The notes under the pieces were generated by a model. That model did no database searches. It was not told the DNA's origin and saw only the letters and a list, made by a program, of their open reading frames with translations. Shown piece after piece: positions 27,474 through 36,271 of a stretch of 64,000 bases of DNA; the first letter of the stretch is position 1, and each line of letters opens with the position of its first letter. This DNA is from Streptomyces sp. PR69. GTDB taxonomy: Bacteria; Actinomycetota; Actinomycetes; Streptomycetales; Streptomycetaceae. The DNA is taken from contig NZ_JAOWCB010000008.1 of the NCBI RefSeq assembly GCF_026420845.1, forward strand, positions 184,991 through 248,990. The letters run 5' to 3'. A program made the position numbers and the translations under genes.

Positions 27474-29648
27474 TCAGCCCAGCGAACGCTTCAGGAAGTC
27501 CACCTGGAGCAGCAGCAGGTTCTCCGCGATCTGTTCCTGCGGGGTCATATGCGTCACCCCGCTCAGCGGCAGCACCTCATGCGGGCGGCCCGCGGCCAGC
27601 AGGGCCGAGGAGAGGCGGAGGGTGTGCGCCATGACGACATTGTCGTCGGCGAGGCCGTGGATGATCATCAGGGGGCGGGCGGGGGAGGCCGGCGTGACCA
27701 GGTCGCCGGTCTCCGTCACCAGGGAACTCGCCGTGTAGACCTCCGGCTGCCGCGCAGGGTCGCCGAGGTACCGCTCCGTGTAGTGGGTGTCGTACAGCCG
27801 CAGGTCGGTCACCGGCGCGCCGGCGATCGCGGCGTGGAAGACGTCGGGGCGGCGCAGTGCCGCGAGGGCGGCGAGATAGCCGCCGTACGACCAGCCGCGG
27901 ATCGCCACCCGGCCCAGATCGAGCGGAAAGGCCCCGGCGAGGGAGTGCAGGGCCTCGATCTGGTCGTCGAGGGTGAGCGTGAAGTCGTCGCGGATCGCCT
28001 TCTCCCAGGCGGGGGAGCGGCCGGGCGTGCCGCGGCCGTCCGCGACGATCACGGCGAAGCCCTGGTCGGCGAACCACTGGGACGTCAGATGCGGGTTGTG
28101 CGCCGCGTACACCCGCTGGCCGTGCGGGCCGCCGTACGGGTCCATCAGCACCGGCAGCGGACCATCCGACTCCGTATAGCCCTCCGGCAGCAGCACGGCG
28201 GCCGGAATCCGCTGCCTGCCCGCCGCGCACAGCCGCGGCCGGGCCGTCAGCAGCGGCTCCTCCGCGAACGAGGCGACGGTCGCGACCGGCTTGCCGTCCC
28301 GCAGCACCTGCACGCTCGTCCCGCTGACCTCCGGGCGGGCGGACGCGAGCACCGTCACCTCGCCGGAGCGCGTCGCCGTATGCACCCCGGGCCCCTCCGA
28401 GATCCGCTCCACGCCCAGCTCATTGACCCGGTAGACATGGATCTCGCCGATCTCGGGCTCCGCCGCCTCCTCGCCCGCCGCGGCGGACACCAGCACATCG
28501 CCCTCGCCGATGTCGAGCACCGCCCGCAGCTGCAGCTGGGCCCCGGTCAGCGCCCGGTCGCCCACGGCCAGCACCCGCGCCCCGCCCTCGTCGGCGATCC
28601 GCACCAGCCGCCCGTCCGGGGCCCAGGCGGGCACGCCGGGGAAGAGATCCAGCCACACCGGGTCCTCGTCCACATGGACCGTACGGGTCTGACCCGACTC
28701 GGTGTCCACGGCCAGGCACAGCTGGGTGCGCTGGTCCCGCGCCTGCACCAGCAGCAGCGGCGCGCCCGCCGCCGACCAGTGCACCCGGGCCAGATACGGG
28801 TAGCGCTCCCGGTCCCAGCCCACCTCTGTGCGCTCGCCGTCCAGCCCGACGAGGAAGAGGCGGACCTCGGCGTTGGGGGTTCCGGCCGCCGGATAAGCCA
28901 GTTGCGAAGGCTCCCGGTCCGGGTGGGCCGGGTCGGAGATCCACCACCGCCGTACGGGCCGCTCGTCGACCCGCGCCACCAGCAGCCGGTCCGAATCGGG
29001 GCTCCACCAGAAGCCGCGCGAACGCCCCATCTCCTCGGCCGCGATGAACTCCGCCAGACCGTAGGAGACATGCTCGTCCTCCGGTTCCGCCAGCGCCCGG
29101 TCCCCGTCCCCCTCCGCGCCCGTCACCCGCAGCGCGCCCCCGGCCGCATACGCGATACGGCGGCCGTCGGGCGAGGGCCGCGGGTCGATCACGGGCCCGG
29201 GCGCGGGCAGCTCGCGTGCGGTGCCGGCCCGCAGCTCGGCCGTGAACAGCCGGCCCGACAGCGCGAACGCGGCCAGCTCGCACGCCTCGTCCACCGCATA
29301 GGCGACGATCCCCGCCGAGCCCTCACGGCTGCGTTCCCGGCGCGCCCGCTCCTGGTCCGAAAGCTCCTCCGCCGCCCCGGCGAGCAGCGCCTGAGGGTCC
29401 GCGGCGACCCGCTCCCGCGGGGCGCCCTCCGGTGCGCCGCCGCCCGGCCCTGCCAGATCCAGCACCCACAGCCGCCCCGCGCGGTCCGTCCCGGAAGCCG
29501 AGCGGATGAAGACCACACGAGCGCCGTCCGGCGACACGGTGAAGGAACGCGGCGCCCCGAGTGTGAAGCGCTGGGTCCTGGCGTACTGGCGCGGGAACGA
29601 GGGCTGCCGCTGCGAGGTCTGTCGCTGCGAGGTCTGCTTCGAGGTCAT
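27474..29648 (-). CDS. S9 family peptidase (dipeptidyl peptidase IV/prolyl oligopeptidase type)
   Basis: Product of 724 residues from the ATG at 29648 (MTSKQTSQRQ). An upstream in-frame ATG at 29711 would add 21 residues, but neither has a good ribosome site. The N-terminal two thirds is a beta-propeller. The C-terminal alpha/beta hydrolase has the nucleophile in GWSYGG (Ser near 587), an Asp in GLADDNVV and the His in VTHMTP. It should cleave short peptides, often after proline. No signal peptide is visible, so it is probably cytoplasmic, where it could degrade peptides imported by the nearby transporters. A TSQRQ repeat occurs near the start. Confidence 0.93.
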   Translation of the reverse strand: MTSKQTSQRQTSQRQPSFPRQYARTQRFTLGAPRSFTVSPDGARVVFIRSASGTDRAGRLWVLDLAGPGGGAPEGAPRERVAADPQALLAGAAEELSDQERARRERSREGSAGIVAYAVDEACELAAFALSGRLFTAELRAGTARELPAPGPVIDPRPSPDGRRIAYAAGGALRVTGAEGDGDRALAEPEDEHVSYGLAEFIAAEEMGRSRGFWWSPDSDRLLVARVDERPVRRWWISDPAHPDREPSQLAYPAAGTPNAEVRLFLVGLDGERTEVGWDRERYPYLARVHWSAAGAPLLLVQARDQRTQLCLAVDTESGQTRTVHVDEDPVWLDLFPGVPAWAPDGRLVRIADEGGARVLAVGDRALTGAQLQLRAVLDIGEGDVLVSAAAGEEAAEPEIGEIHVYRVNELGVERISEGPGVHTATRSGEVTVLASARPEVSGTSVQVLRDGKPVATVASFAEEPLLTARPRLCAAGRQRIPAAVLLPEGYTESDGPLPVLMDPYGGPHGQRVYAAHNPHLTSQWFADQGFAVIVADGRGTPGRSPAWEKAIRDDFTLTLDDQIEALHSLAGAFPLDLGRVAIRGWSYGGYLAALAALRRPDVFHAAIAGAPVTDLRLYDTHYTERYLGDPARQPEVYTASSLVTETGDLVTPASPARPLMIIHGLADDNVVMAHTLRLSSALLAAGRPHEVLPLSGVTHMTPQEQIAENLLLLQVDFLKRSLG

Positions 29649-29848
29649 GCGCACGAACCTAGCGGTCGTGCGCCCCCATGTGCTGCCGTGCACCAAGCGA
29701 TGTTCAGGCACGGATAGTTATGATCCGTAGCGCAAGGTGGGTATGACTCCTCTGGCATGTGCCCCGGCATGTGCGGACCGCCCGTTCCCATCCCGCGTCC
29801 CAACCGAATGCCGACTGAATCTCTGTGGATCTATGGAGGTGAACCGCC

Positions 29849-30043
29849 GTGGCACTCTCGATTTCGGCGGTGGTGCTGCTGGCGATCGTCGTCTTCCTGC
29901 TCATCCGGAAGTCCGGGCTCAAGGGAGGGCATGCGGCGGTCTGCGTGTTGCTCGGGTTCTATCTGGCCAGCTCGTCCATTGCGCCGACCATCAACGAGCT
30001 GACGACGAACGTGGCGGGGATGATCGGCAGCTTCAAGTTCTAG
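29849..30043 (+). CDS. Small membrane protein (64 residues), unknown function
   Basis: Two hydrophobic segments (about residues 2-18 and 28-46) flank a short basic loop (RKSGLKGGH). The GTG start has GGAGGTG nine bases upstream. It is the first gene on the plus strand after a divergent gap with the S9 peptidase gene, and mshB follows 40 bases later. The C-terminus (MIGSFKF) and the stop codon are part of a 15-base tandem duplication. I do not recognise a function; similar short proteins are common in streptomycetes. Confidence 0.7.
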   Translation: MALSISAVVLLAIVVFLLIRKSGLKGGHAAVCVLLGFYLASSSIAPTINELTTNVAGMIGSFKF

Positions 30044-30059
30044 GGCTTCAAGTTCTGGG
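30030..30059 (+). repeat. 15-base tandem duplication spanning a stop codon
   Basis: GCTTCAAGTTCTAGG (30030-30044) is followed by GCTTCAAGTTCTGGG (30045-30059), a single mismatch. The amber stop of the small membrane protein (30041-30043) lies in the first unit; the second unit has TGG in that place. Confidence 0.88.
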
Positions 30060-30083
30060 GAGGACACGCTCTAGGCTTGCCGT

Positions 30084-30974
30084 ATGAAGGAGCTGCCCGC
30101 CCGCCGTCTGCTGCTGGTGCACGCCCACCCGGACGACGAGTCGATCAACAACGGCGCGACGATGGCCCGGTATGCGGCCGAGGGCGCCCACATCACCCTG
30201 GTGACCTGCACCATGGGGGAGGAGGGCGAGGTCATTCCCGGTGATCTCGCCCATCTCGCCCCGGACCGGGACGACCGGCTGGGACCGTATCGCGCCGGTG
30301 AACTGGCCGCCGCGATGAAGGAGCTGGGGGTCGACGACCACCGCTTTCTCGGCGGGGCGGGCCGGTTCCGCGACTCCGGGATGATGGGCCTGCCGCAGAA
30401 CCGCCGGGCGGGCGCCTTCTGGAACACCGAGGTGGACGAGGCCGCGCCGTATCTGGTCGAGGTGATCCGCTCCGTACGGCCCCAGGTGATGATCACCTAC
30501 GACCCCCGGGGCGGCTATGGTCACCCGGACCACATCCAGGCACACCGGGTCGCCATGCGCTCCGCGGAACTGGCCGGCGAGCGGGCCTTCCGGCGGGACC
30601 TCGGCGATCCGCACACCATCGCCAAGATCTACTGGAACCGGGTGCCGCGGTCGGCCGCGGAGGAGGGTTTCGCCCGGCTGCGGAAGACCGCCGCGGGCTC
30701 CTTTCCCGGCGTCGCGGACATCGCTGACATTCCCGGTGTGGTGGATGACTCCGAGATCACGGCGGAGATCGACGGTTCGGCGTATGCGGAGCGGAAGGCC
30801 GCGGCCATGCGCGCCCATGCCACGCAAATCGCCGTCGACGGGCCGTTCTTCGCCCTCTCCAACGACCTCGGGCAGCCGATCTTCACGACCGAGTGCTACC
30901 AACTGGCCGTGGGGGAGCCGGGCGCGCCCGCGGGGGAGCGGGAGCGGGATCTGTTCGCGGGGGTCGCGCTGTGA
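30084..30974 (+). CDS. mshB: N-acetyl-1-D-myo-inositol-2-amino-2-deoxy-alpha-D-glucopyranoside deacetylase (mycothiol synthesis)
   Basis: Product of 296 residues, the normal length of MshB. The zinc site is HAHPDDE (His15, Asp18) with a later GHPDHIQAH (His147/His150), matching the LmbE/PIG-L deacetylase fold. It removes the acetyl group from GlcNAc-inositol, the second committed step of mycothiol synthesis, in the cytoplasm. The ATG follows a gap of 40 bases after the small membrane protein gene; the ribosome site is weak. Its stop overlaps the next gene's GTG (GTGA). Mycothiol is the main low-molecular-weight thiol in actinobacteria, which supports the taxonomic placement. Confidence 0.95.
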   Translation: MKELPARRLLLVHAHPDDESINNGATMARYAAEGAHITLVTCTMGEEGEVIPGDLAHLAPDRDDRLGPYRAGELAAAMKELGVDDHRFLGGAGRFRDSGMMGLPQNRRAGAFWNTEVDEAAPYLVEVIRSVRPQVMITYDPRGGYGHPDHIQAHRVAMRSAELAGERAFRRDLGDPHTIAKIYWNRVPRSAAEEGFARLRKTAAGSFPGVADIADIPGVVDDSEITAEIDGSAYAERKAAAMRAHATQIAVDGPFFALSNDLGQPIFTTECYQLAVGEPGAPAGERERDLFAGVAL

Positions 30975-31348
30975 TCGCCTTCAACCCCGCGCGGATCGCT
31001 CTGTACGCCGCGCTCTTCCTGCTCGGCCTGGCAGTCGGCATCGCCGGGTCGCTGGTCCAAGGGGGCTGGTTCCCGGGCGGCTTGCTGCTCGCCCTCCTCG
31101 GCTCGGGCGGGCTCTTCTACGGCGCGGCCCGGGCGACCGGGACCCAGCTGGGGACCCTGGTGGCCGGGGGCGGCTGGCTGCTGGCCATCCTGCTGCTCAA
31201 CCTCGGGCGGCCGGAGGGCGACGGCGCGTTCACCGCGGGTCTCAGCCCGCTGGTCTTCATGCTCGGGGGGATGGTTCTCGCTGTGATGTGCGCCACCCTG
31301 ACGCGTCCGGCGCAACCGGGCGGCGGAGCCTCCCGACTTGGCAAGTAG
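30971..31348 (+). CDS. Small polytopic membrane protein (DUF6113-like)
   Basis: Product of 125 residues with about four membrane segments and short loops. The C-terminus is polar ([13 protein letters not shown]). The GTG start overlaps the mshB stop by four bases, so it is translationally coupled to mshB. The same arrangement of a small membrane protein directly after mshB is, as far as I recall, usual in Streptomyces. No catalytic residues were recognised, and any link to mycothiol is only positional. Confidence 0.78.
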   Translation: MIAFNPARIALYAALFLLGLAVGIAGSLVQGGWFPGGLLLALLGSGGLFYGAARATGTQLGTLVAGGGWLLAILLLNLGRPEGDGAFTAGLSPLVFMLGGMVLAVMCATLTRPAQPGGGASRLGK

Positions 31349-31537
31349 CCGCGGTGCAGCCCAGAGCAGCCGCAGAGTAGCCACAAATCGAGACGAGGCC
31401 GACCGAGACCGCACCCCAGCGCAGTCCGGGGACGGCAGGCCCTTATGGTGGGTCGCCCCCGGGGGACGGAAGGGCTGCCGAGACGACCGTGCCCGTACGG
31501 TCTGCGGTTTGTCGCTTTCCCCAAGGAGCGGGGTGTG

Positions 31538-31603
31538 ATGGCTGCGACGGCCAGTATGGTGGTGCGCGCCGCCGAGCCGCCCGCAGCAGCAGCGAACCAG
31601 TAA
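31538..31603 (+). CDS. Possible 21-residue upstream ORF
   Basis: AAGGAG lies nine bases before an ATG at 31538, which opens a 21-codon frame (MAATASMVVRAAEPP then AAAANQ) ended by TAA. It sits 34 bases before the TTG start of the next large gene and could be a leader peptide. It is Ala-rich with no amino-acid run typical of attenuators. It may be chance, but the strong ribosome site in otherwise empty DNA is suggestive. Confidence 0.35.
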   Translation: MAATASMVVRAAEPPAAAANQ

Positions 31604-31637
31604 GAACGGGCGGCGGAGCCAACCGGGAGAACCTGCT

Positions 31638-33764
31638 TTGAGTCGTGAAACTGACAGTTCGTCCTCCGGCCCCCAGCGGGGCGGTGGAGCCGCGTACCCC
31701 TCGGGCACACCGCCGTACGGAACGCCGAATCAGGGGGCGGGCGGCGCGGCCCCCGAGCCGCAGCCCCAGCCGGACGAGCCCAAGACCGAGACGACGCTGA
31801 CGACGCGCATCCGGATCAACATCCCCGGTTCACGGCCCATCCCGCCGGTCGTCATGCGCACCCCGGTCTCCAGCGCGGACGCCTCGTCAGCCCCCGCCGA
31901 GCGCGAGGGCGAGGGCGGGAGTGAGAGCGAGCGCACGGGCGGCATGGCGCGGCCGGCGGCGTCGCCCGCGCCGTCGAGGCAGCCTGAGCCGTCGGCCGCT
32001 GCTCCCGCCCCTGCTCCCGCCCCTGAGTCTCCGGTGGAGGAGCGGAAGCCCGCGACCAGCGACTGGTTCGCTCCGCGCAAGCCGGCCAGTCCGGCTCCTT
32101 CTCCTGCGCCCGCTCCTGCCCCCGCGCCGGGGGCGCCGTCCGCCGGACCCGGCGCGGGCATGCCGTTCTTCTCGGACGGCCCGCAGACCGACGCCGACCG
32201 GGCCGGGCAGCCGCAGGGCGTCCGCCCGCCCGGTGTGCCGGGCGCACCCGGCGGCCCCGACGGCCCGACGGCCGGCCCCGCCATGGGCAGCATGCCGCTC
32301 GGTCCTAGTCCCGGCGGCCCCGGCGTCGGCGGCCCTGGTGCGCCGGGCGGACCGCGTACGGCCGGTCCCGGAGCAGCCCGTCCCGGTGCGGGCGGCCCCG
32401 GTGCGAGCGCCCCTGCCGGTCCGGGCACTCCCGGCGGTCCCGGCGGGGGGCCGGTCGGCCCGCCCCGGATGTCCGACGACACAACGGTGCTGACCCCGCA
32501 GCACCCGCCGTACCCAGACCAATCCGACCAATCTGACCAATCCGCACAGGCGCGGGCGCGCCAGTCGGCCCCGGCGGGGGGCCATGTCTCCGGCGACACC
32601 CTCACCAGCGGCATCCCGGTCGTTCCCCCCGCCGAACCGCGCTCGCCCTACCCGGGGTTCGACGGCCCGCAGACGGCCCTCAACTCGACCAGCCACGACG
32701 ACGCGGACTTCTCCGCGCCGGAGTACCCGGCCGGCCCCGGTACGCCGGGAGGCCCCGCCGCCCCCGGCCCGGCGGACAAGGCTCAGCCCGCGCCCGCCCC
32801 GCGCCCGGCCCCCGCCAAGAAGGGCCGCTCCAAGCTGGTGCTCGCGGGAGCGGGCGCGGTCGGCCTGCTCGGCGTCGCCTACGGCGCGGGCCTGCTGCTG
32901 AACCACTCCGACGTGCCGAAGCGGACCACCGTCCTCAATGTCGACATCGGCGGCGGCACCAAGGAAGAGGCCGTCAACAAGCTCGACGCCGCACTCGGCA
33001 AGCGCGCCGCGACACCGCTGAAGCTGTCGGTGGGCGGCAAGCAGACGGAACTCGCCCCGGACAAGGCGGGTCTCTCCCTGGACAGCCAGGCCACGGTCCG
33101 CGCCGCCGCGGGCAGCGACTACAACCCCGTATCGGTGATCGGCTCCCTCTTCGGCGGCGAGCGGGTCGCGGAACCGGTGATCGTCGTCGACGCGGAGAAG
33201 CTCAGCGTCGCCCTCGCCGACCTGGCCGGCGCCTCCGGCACCGCCACCGAGGCCACCATCAAGTTCACTCCCGGCAAGGCGGTCCCGGTCCCCGGCAAGG
33301 CCGGCCAGGCCATCGACGTGGCCCGTGCCATGACCTCCGTCAAGGACGCCTACCGCACCCAGGTCGAGACGGGCCGGCCGAACGTCGTCGAACTCCCCGT
33401 CACCACCCGCCAGCCCACCATCACCCAGGCGGAGCTCGACCGGGCGATGAAGGAGTTCGCCGAGCCCGCGATGTCGGGGCTGATCACCATCAAGGCCGGT
33501 CCCAAGTCGATCCAGTTCGGCCCGCAGCGCTCACTGCCGCGCATCCTGTCGATGAAGCCGGTCGAGGGCAGACTGGTCGAGGTCTACGACAAGAAGGCCA
33601 TCGACGAACTGCTCGAAGGCGTCTTCGACGGCATTGCCATCACCAAGGCGGACGGCAAGCAGCACCAGGTCTCCGCGGACGACGTCGCCCAGGCGATGCA
33701 GGGCGCGCTCCTCGGCAAGACCCCGGCCGAGCGCACGGCGGTCATCGACCTCAACCCGAGCTGA
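31638..33764 (+). CDS. Membrane protein with peptidoglycan-binding (PG_binding_4-like) domains
   Basis: Product of 708 residues from a TTG with GGGAGA about eight bases upstream. Residues 1-390 are disordered and very rich in Pro, Gly and Ala, with many GPG/PGA repeats. One membrane segment lies near 397-418 (LVLAGAGAVGLLG). The external part has two repeated domains resembling those that precede VanW domains (TTVLNVDIGGGTKEEA; later ITQAELDRAMKEF). No VanW domain follows. The probable role is wall attachment or sensing, with the long arm in the cytoplasm. The low-complexity arm contains tandem DNA repeats that are coding. A terminator and a convergent gene follow. Confidence 0.82.
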   Translation: MSRETDSSSSGPQRGGGAAYPSGTPPYGTPNQGAGGAAPEPQPQPDEPKTETTLTTRIRINIPGSRPIPPVVMRTPVSSADASSAPAEREGEGGSESERTGGMARPAASPAPSRQPEPSAAAPAPAPAPESPVEERKPATSDWFAPRKPASPAPSPAPAPAPAPGAPSAGPGAGMPFFSDGPQTDADRAGQPQGVRPPGVPGAPGGPDGPTAGPAMGSMPLGPSPGGPGVGGPGAPGGPRTAGPGAARPGAGGPGASAPAGPGTPGGPGGGPVGPPRMSDDTTVLTPQHPPYPDQSDQSDQSAQARARQSAPAGGHVSGDTLTSGIPVVPPAEPRSPYPGFDGPQTALNSTSHDDADFSAPEYPAGPGTPGGPAAPGPADKAQPAPAPRPAPAKKGRSKLVLAGAGAVGLLGVAYGAGLLLNHSDVPKRTTVLNVDIGGGTKEEAVNKLDAALGKRAATPLKLSVGGKQTELAPDKAGLSLDSQATVRAAAGSDYNPVSVIGSLFGGERVAEPVIVVDAEKLSVALADLAGASGTATEATIKFTPGKAVPVPGKAGQAIDVARAMTSVKDAYRTQVETGRPNVVELPVTTRQPTITQAELDRAMKEFAEPAMSGLITIKAGPKSIQFGPQRSLPRILSMKPVEGRLVEVYDKKAIDELLEGVFDGIAITKADGKQHQVSADDVAQAMQGALLGKTPAERTAVIDLNPS

Positions 33765-33770
33765 CATCAC

Positions 33771-33822
33771 GCGGCACGCCGCGGCACGCCGGGGAGCGCC
33801 GCTCGCGCCCCGCTCCCCGGCG
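33771..33822 (+). terminator. 10-base direct repeat followed by a strong hairpin
   Basis: GCGGCACGCC occurs twice in tandem (33771-33780, 33781-33790), seven bases after the stop codon. A 12-base-pair stem then pairs 33787-33798 with 33811-33822. It lies between convergent genes and can terminate both. Confidence 0.8.
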
Positions 33823-33850
33823 TCGACCGGCTCGGACAGCTCGCCGCCGG

Positions 33851-34714
33851 TCAGTTGAGCATCGCCCTGGCGGCCTGCGCGCGTCTTCTGATCGCGTCCG
33901 CCGTGCCCGGTTCCGCCGGGGCCACGATGTCCGCGTACGCGTCCATCTCCGCCGCCCCCGCCAGGAAGTCCCCGCGCTGGACGAGGAGCTGGGCGTGATC
34001 GAAGCGGAGGCGGGCGGGGTGGGAGGGGAGCAGCAGGGCGAGCTCGACGGCCCACAGCGCGACCTCGGAGTGCTCCGGGCGCGCGGCAGCCCAGGCGCGG
34101 ATGTTGTTCAGGATGCGCAGCACCGTCTCCCGGGGGTCGGCCGGCCGCAGCATCGAGGGGTCGAGCGGCGCGCCCGTCGCCCCGGCGACCAGCAGCTCCG
34201 CATCGGTCCCCGTCAGCACGCGGCCGCCGGCGAAGGGGTCAGCCAGCACCTGTTCAGCCGTTTCGTCAGGTGCGCCGAAGCCGACGACATAGTGGCCGGG
34301 GAGCGCCACCCCGTACACGGGCGCGCCCGCCCGGCGGGCGACCTCGACCCAGACGACCGAGAGCAGGATCGGCAGTCCCCGGCGGCGCCGCAGCACCTCG
34401 TGCAGCAGGGACGACTCCAGCCGCTGGTAGTCCGCGGGCGCGCCGTGGAAACCGCAGCGGCCGCCCAGCAGCTCCGCCAGCGCGAAAGCCCAGGCGCGCG
34501 GCGTGCGCAGCCCGTACGGCAGCAGCCCGGCGAGCCGGTCCAGCTCCATCTGGGCCGCGTCCTGGCCCGCCTCGTCCAGCGAAGCGTCCGCCTCCGCGCC
34601 GATCAGCAGGCAGAGCAGGGCCAGGTCGGGGCGTTCCGACCTGGCTTCCTCGGCGAACCGGCGACGCCGCTCCGAGGCGGATTCGTCGTGCATATGCGAT
34701 GGGTACCCGCTCAT
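33851..34714 (-). CDS. SirB1 family protein (transglutaminase-like)
   Basis: Product of 287 residues. Residues 30-190 fit the SirB1/transglutaminase-like domain (GGRCGFHGAPADY with a Cys, RRGLPILLSVVWVEV, GVALPGHYVVGF). The C-terminal part is helical with TPR-like pattern (HSEVALWAVELALLL). Such proteins are conserved in actinobacteria and proteobacteria but their reaction is not established. Start at 34714 is the first ATG; a second ATG seven codons later (MHDESASERR) is possible because neither has a strong ribosome site. It lies 16 bases after the acetyltransferase gene on the same strand and is probably co-transcribed. Confidence 0.85.
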   Translation of the reverse strand: MSGYPSHMHDESASERRRRFAEEARSERPDLALLCLLIGAEADASLDEAGQDAAQMELDRLAGLLPYGLRTPRAWAFALAELLGGRCGFHGAPADYQRLESSLLHEVLRRRRGLPILLSVVWVEVARRAGAPVYGVALPGHYVVGFGAPDETAEQVLADPFAGGRVLTGTDAELLVAGATGAPLDPSMLRPADPRETVLRILNNIRAWAAARPEHSEVALWAVELALLLPSHPARLRFDHAQLLVQRGDFLAGAAEMDAYADIVAPAEPGTADAIRRRAQAARAMLN

Positions 34715-34730
34715 GACGACTGTCCGCCGC

Positions 34731-35741
34731 TCACGCCGGCCGGAAGTGGTGGTAGCGGTGGTGGGGCACGAATCCCATCGCCTCGTACAGCGCCCGCGCG
34801 CCCCCGTTGTCCTCCTCCACCTGGAGCCAGGCGGCGGACGCGCCCTCGTCGAGCGCCCGCCGGGCCAGCGCGGCCATCACCGCCGTCGCCAGGCCCTCAC
34901 GCCGCCGCGCCGGGTCCACCTCGACGGCCATAAAGCCCGCCCAGCGGCCGTCGACGACGCAGCGGCCGATGGCCGCGGGCGGGCCGCCGGCCGCGGCGGG
35001 CACGGTGGCGAACCACACCGAGGGGCCGCTGGCGAGCACCTTCAGCACATGCGGGCCGGGCCGCCCCGTGCGCTGGTAACGGGCCAGCCAGGCGTCGTCG
35101 GCGGTACGGGACAGAAGGACGCGGTCCGCGAGGGGCGCGAGGGGCGCGGGGGCGTCCGCCACCGGCGCGAGCGCCGCGATGCGCACCTCCGCGGTGACCT
35201 CGCGCTCCCAGCCGTGCGCTTCGAGTGCCGCGCACAGCTCCTCCTGGGCGCCCGCCGCCCCGGTCGCGGCCTGGACGAAGGCGGGCAGCCCGCGCTCCGC
35301 GTACCAGTCGCGCACCCGCCGGAGGGCCTCGCCCAGCGGAAGGCCGGGGTCGCCGAGCGGCAGCACGGAGTTCGCGCGCCGGGTGAACCCGGATGCCGCA
35401 CGCAGCTCCCATCCGCCCAGGCGCTCGCTCTCCACCGGCTGCCAGGCGCGCGCCGTCACCCGTGCGAGTTCTTCGAAGTCCGCCGCGGGACCGCGCCGCC
35501 GGGCCGGCGCGGCGGGCACCACCTTGGCCGCGACCAGCGACGATTCCGGGATATGGACGCTGTCACCGGTCCGCTCTGTGATCACCAGCACACCTTCGTT
35601 CCAGGATGCGAGAACGCCGATCGTGTCGGTGAATCGCTCACCCTCCGCTTCCGATCCGGTCATACGCCGGATTGATACCCGTTTGCCCACATCAGAAGGT
35701 GTAATACGGACCTCGAGGCGTCCGCCCGCAGTGAATTCCAC
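34731..35741 (-). CDS. GNAT family N-acetyltransferase with N-terminal beta domain
   Basis: Product of 336 residues. Residues 1-60 (EFTAGGRLEVRITPSDVGKR) look like the small SH3-like barrel of the Rv0428c-type acetyltransferases. The C-terminal GNAT domain has VEVDPARRREGLATAVM, the acetyl-CoA pyrophosphate-binding A motif, and GARALYEAMGFV. The start is set at GTG 35741, with GGAG four bases upstream. A longer frame to 35777 (TTG) exists but includes the ribosome site. The substrate is unknown. It is divergent from the ferredoxin gene. Confidence 0.85.
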   Translation of the reverse strand: MEFTAGGRLEVRITPSDVGKRVSIRRMTGSEAEGERFTDTIGVLASWNEGVLVITERTGDSVHIPESSLVAAKVVPAAPARRRGPAADFEELARVTARAWQPVESERLGGWELRAASGFTRRANSVLPLGDPGLPLGEALRRVRDWYAERGLPAFVQAATGAAGAQEELCAALEAHGWEREVTAEVRIAALAPVADAPAPLAPLADRVLLSRTADDAWLARYQRTGRPGPHVLKVLASGPSVWFATVPAAAGGPPAAIGRCVVDGRWAGFMAVEVDPARRREGLATAVMAALARRALDEGASAAWLQVEEDNGGARALYEAMGFVPHHRYHHFRPA

Positions 35742-35855
35742 AGCTCTCCGAGCCCCTCCTGTTCGGATCGTCCCCAAGAACGGAGATACTAGGGGCGGGC
35801 ATCGACGACGCCGCGCTCCCGCGCAAAGCCAGCCCTACCGAGGAGGAACGACAGC

Positions 35856-36176
35856 GTGACCTACGTCATCGCGCAGCCTTGTGTCGACGTCAAGGACAAG
35901 GCGTGCATCGAGGAGTGCCCCGTCGACTGCATCTACGAGGGCTCCCGGTCCTTGTACATCCACCCGGACGAATGCGTCGACTGCGGGGCCTGTGAGCCGG
36001 TCTGCCCGGTAGAGGCGATCTTCTACGAGGATGACACCCCGGAGGAGTGGAAGGACTACTACAAGGCGAACGTCGAGTTCTTTGACGAGCTCGGCTCGCC
36101 CGGCGGCGCCTCCAAGCTCGGGCTGATCGAGCGCGACCACCCCTTCATCGCCGCCCTGCCGCCGCAGAACCAGTAG
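35856..36176 (+). CDS. fdxA: 7Fe ferredoxin [3Fe-4S][4Fe-4S]
   Basis: Product of 106 residues. CVDVKDKACIEECPVDC and CVDCGACEPVCPVEA hold the cysteine ligands of one [3Fe-4S] and one [4Fe-4S] cluster, the pattern of Mycobacterium FdxC/FdxA-type ferredoxins. It is a soluble electron carrier in the cytoplasm. GAGGAGG precedes the GTG start. It lies 95 bases upstream of dapC, the same pair order as Rv1177-Rv1178 in M. tuberculosis. Confidence 0.95.
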   Translation: MTYVIAQPCVDVKDKACIEECPVDCIYEGSRSLYIHPDECVDCGACEPVCPVEAIFYEDDTPEEWKDYYKANVEFFDELGSPGGASKLGLIERDHPFIAALPPQNQ

Positions 36177-36271
36177 CCGACGGCCCGCAGGCGCGCGCCC
36201 CCGGTCCCGTACGGTTCGTCGTCCGTACGGGACCGAAGCGTTTTACGTACGCGTACGAGAAAGAGACGACC

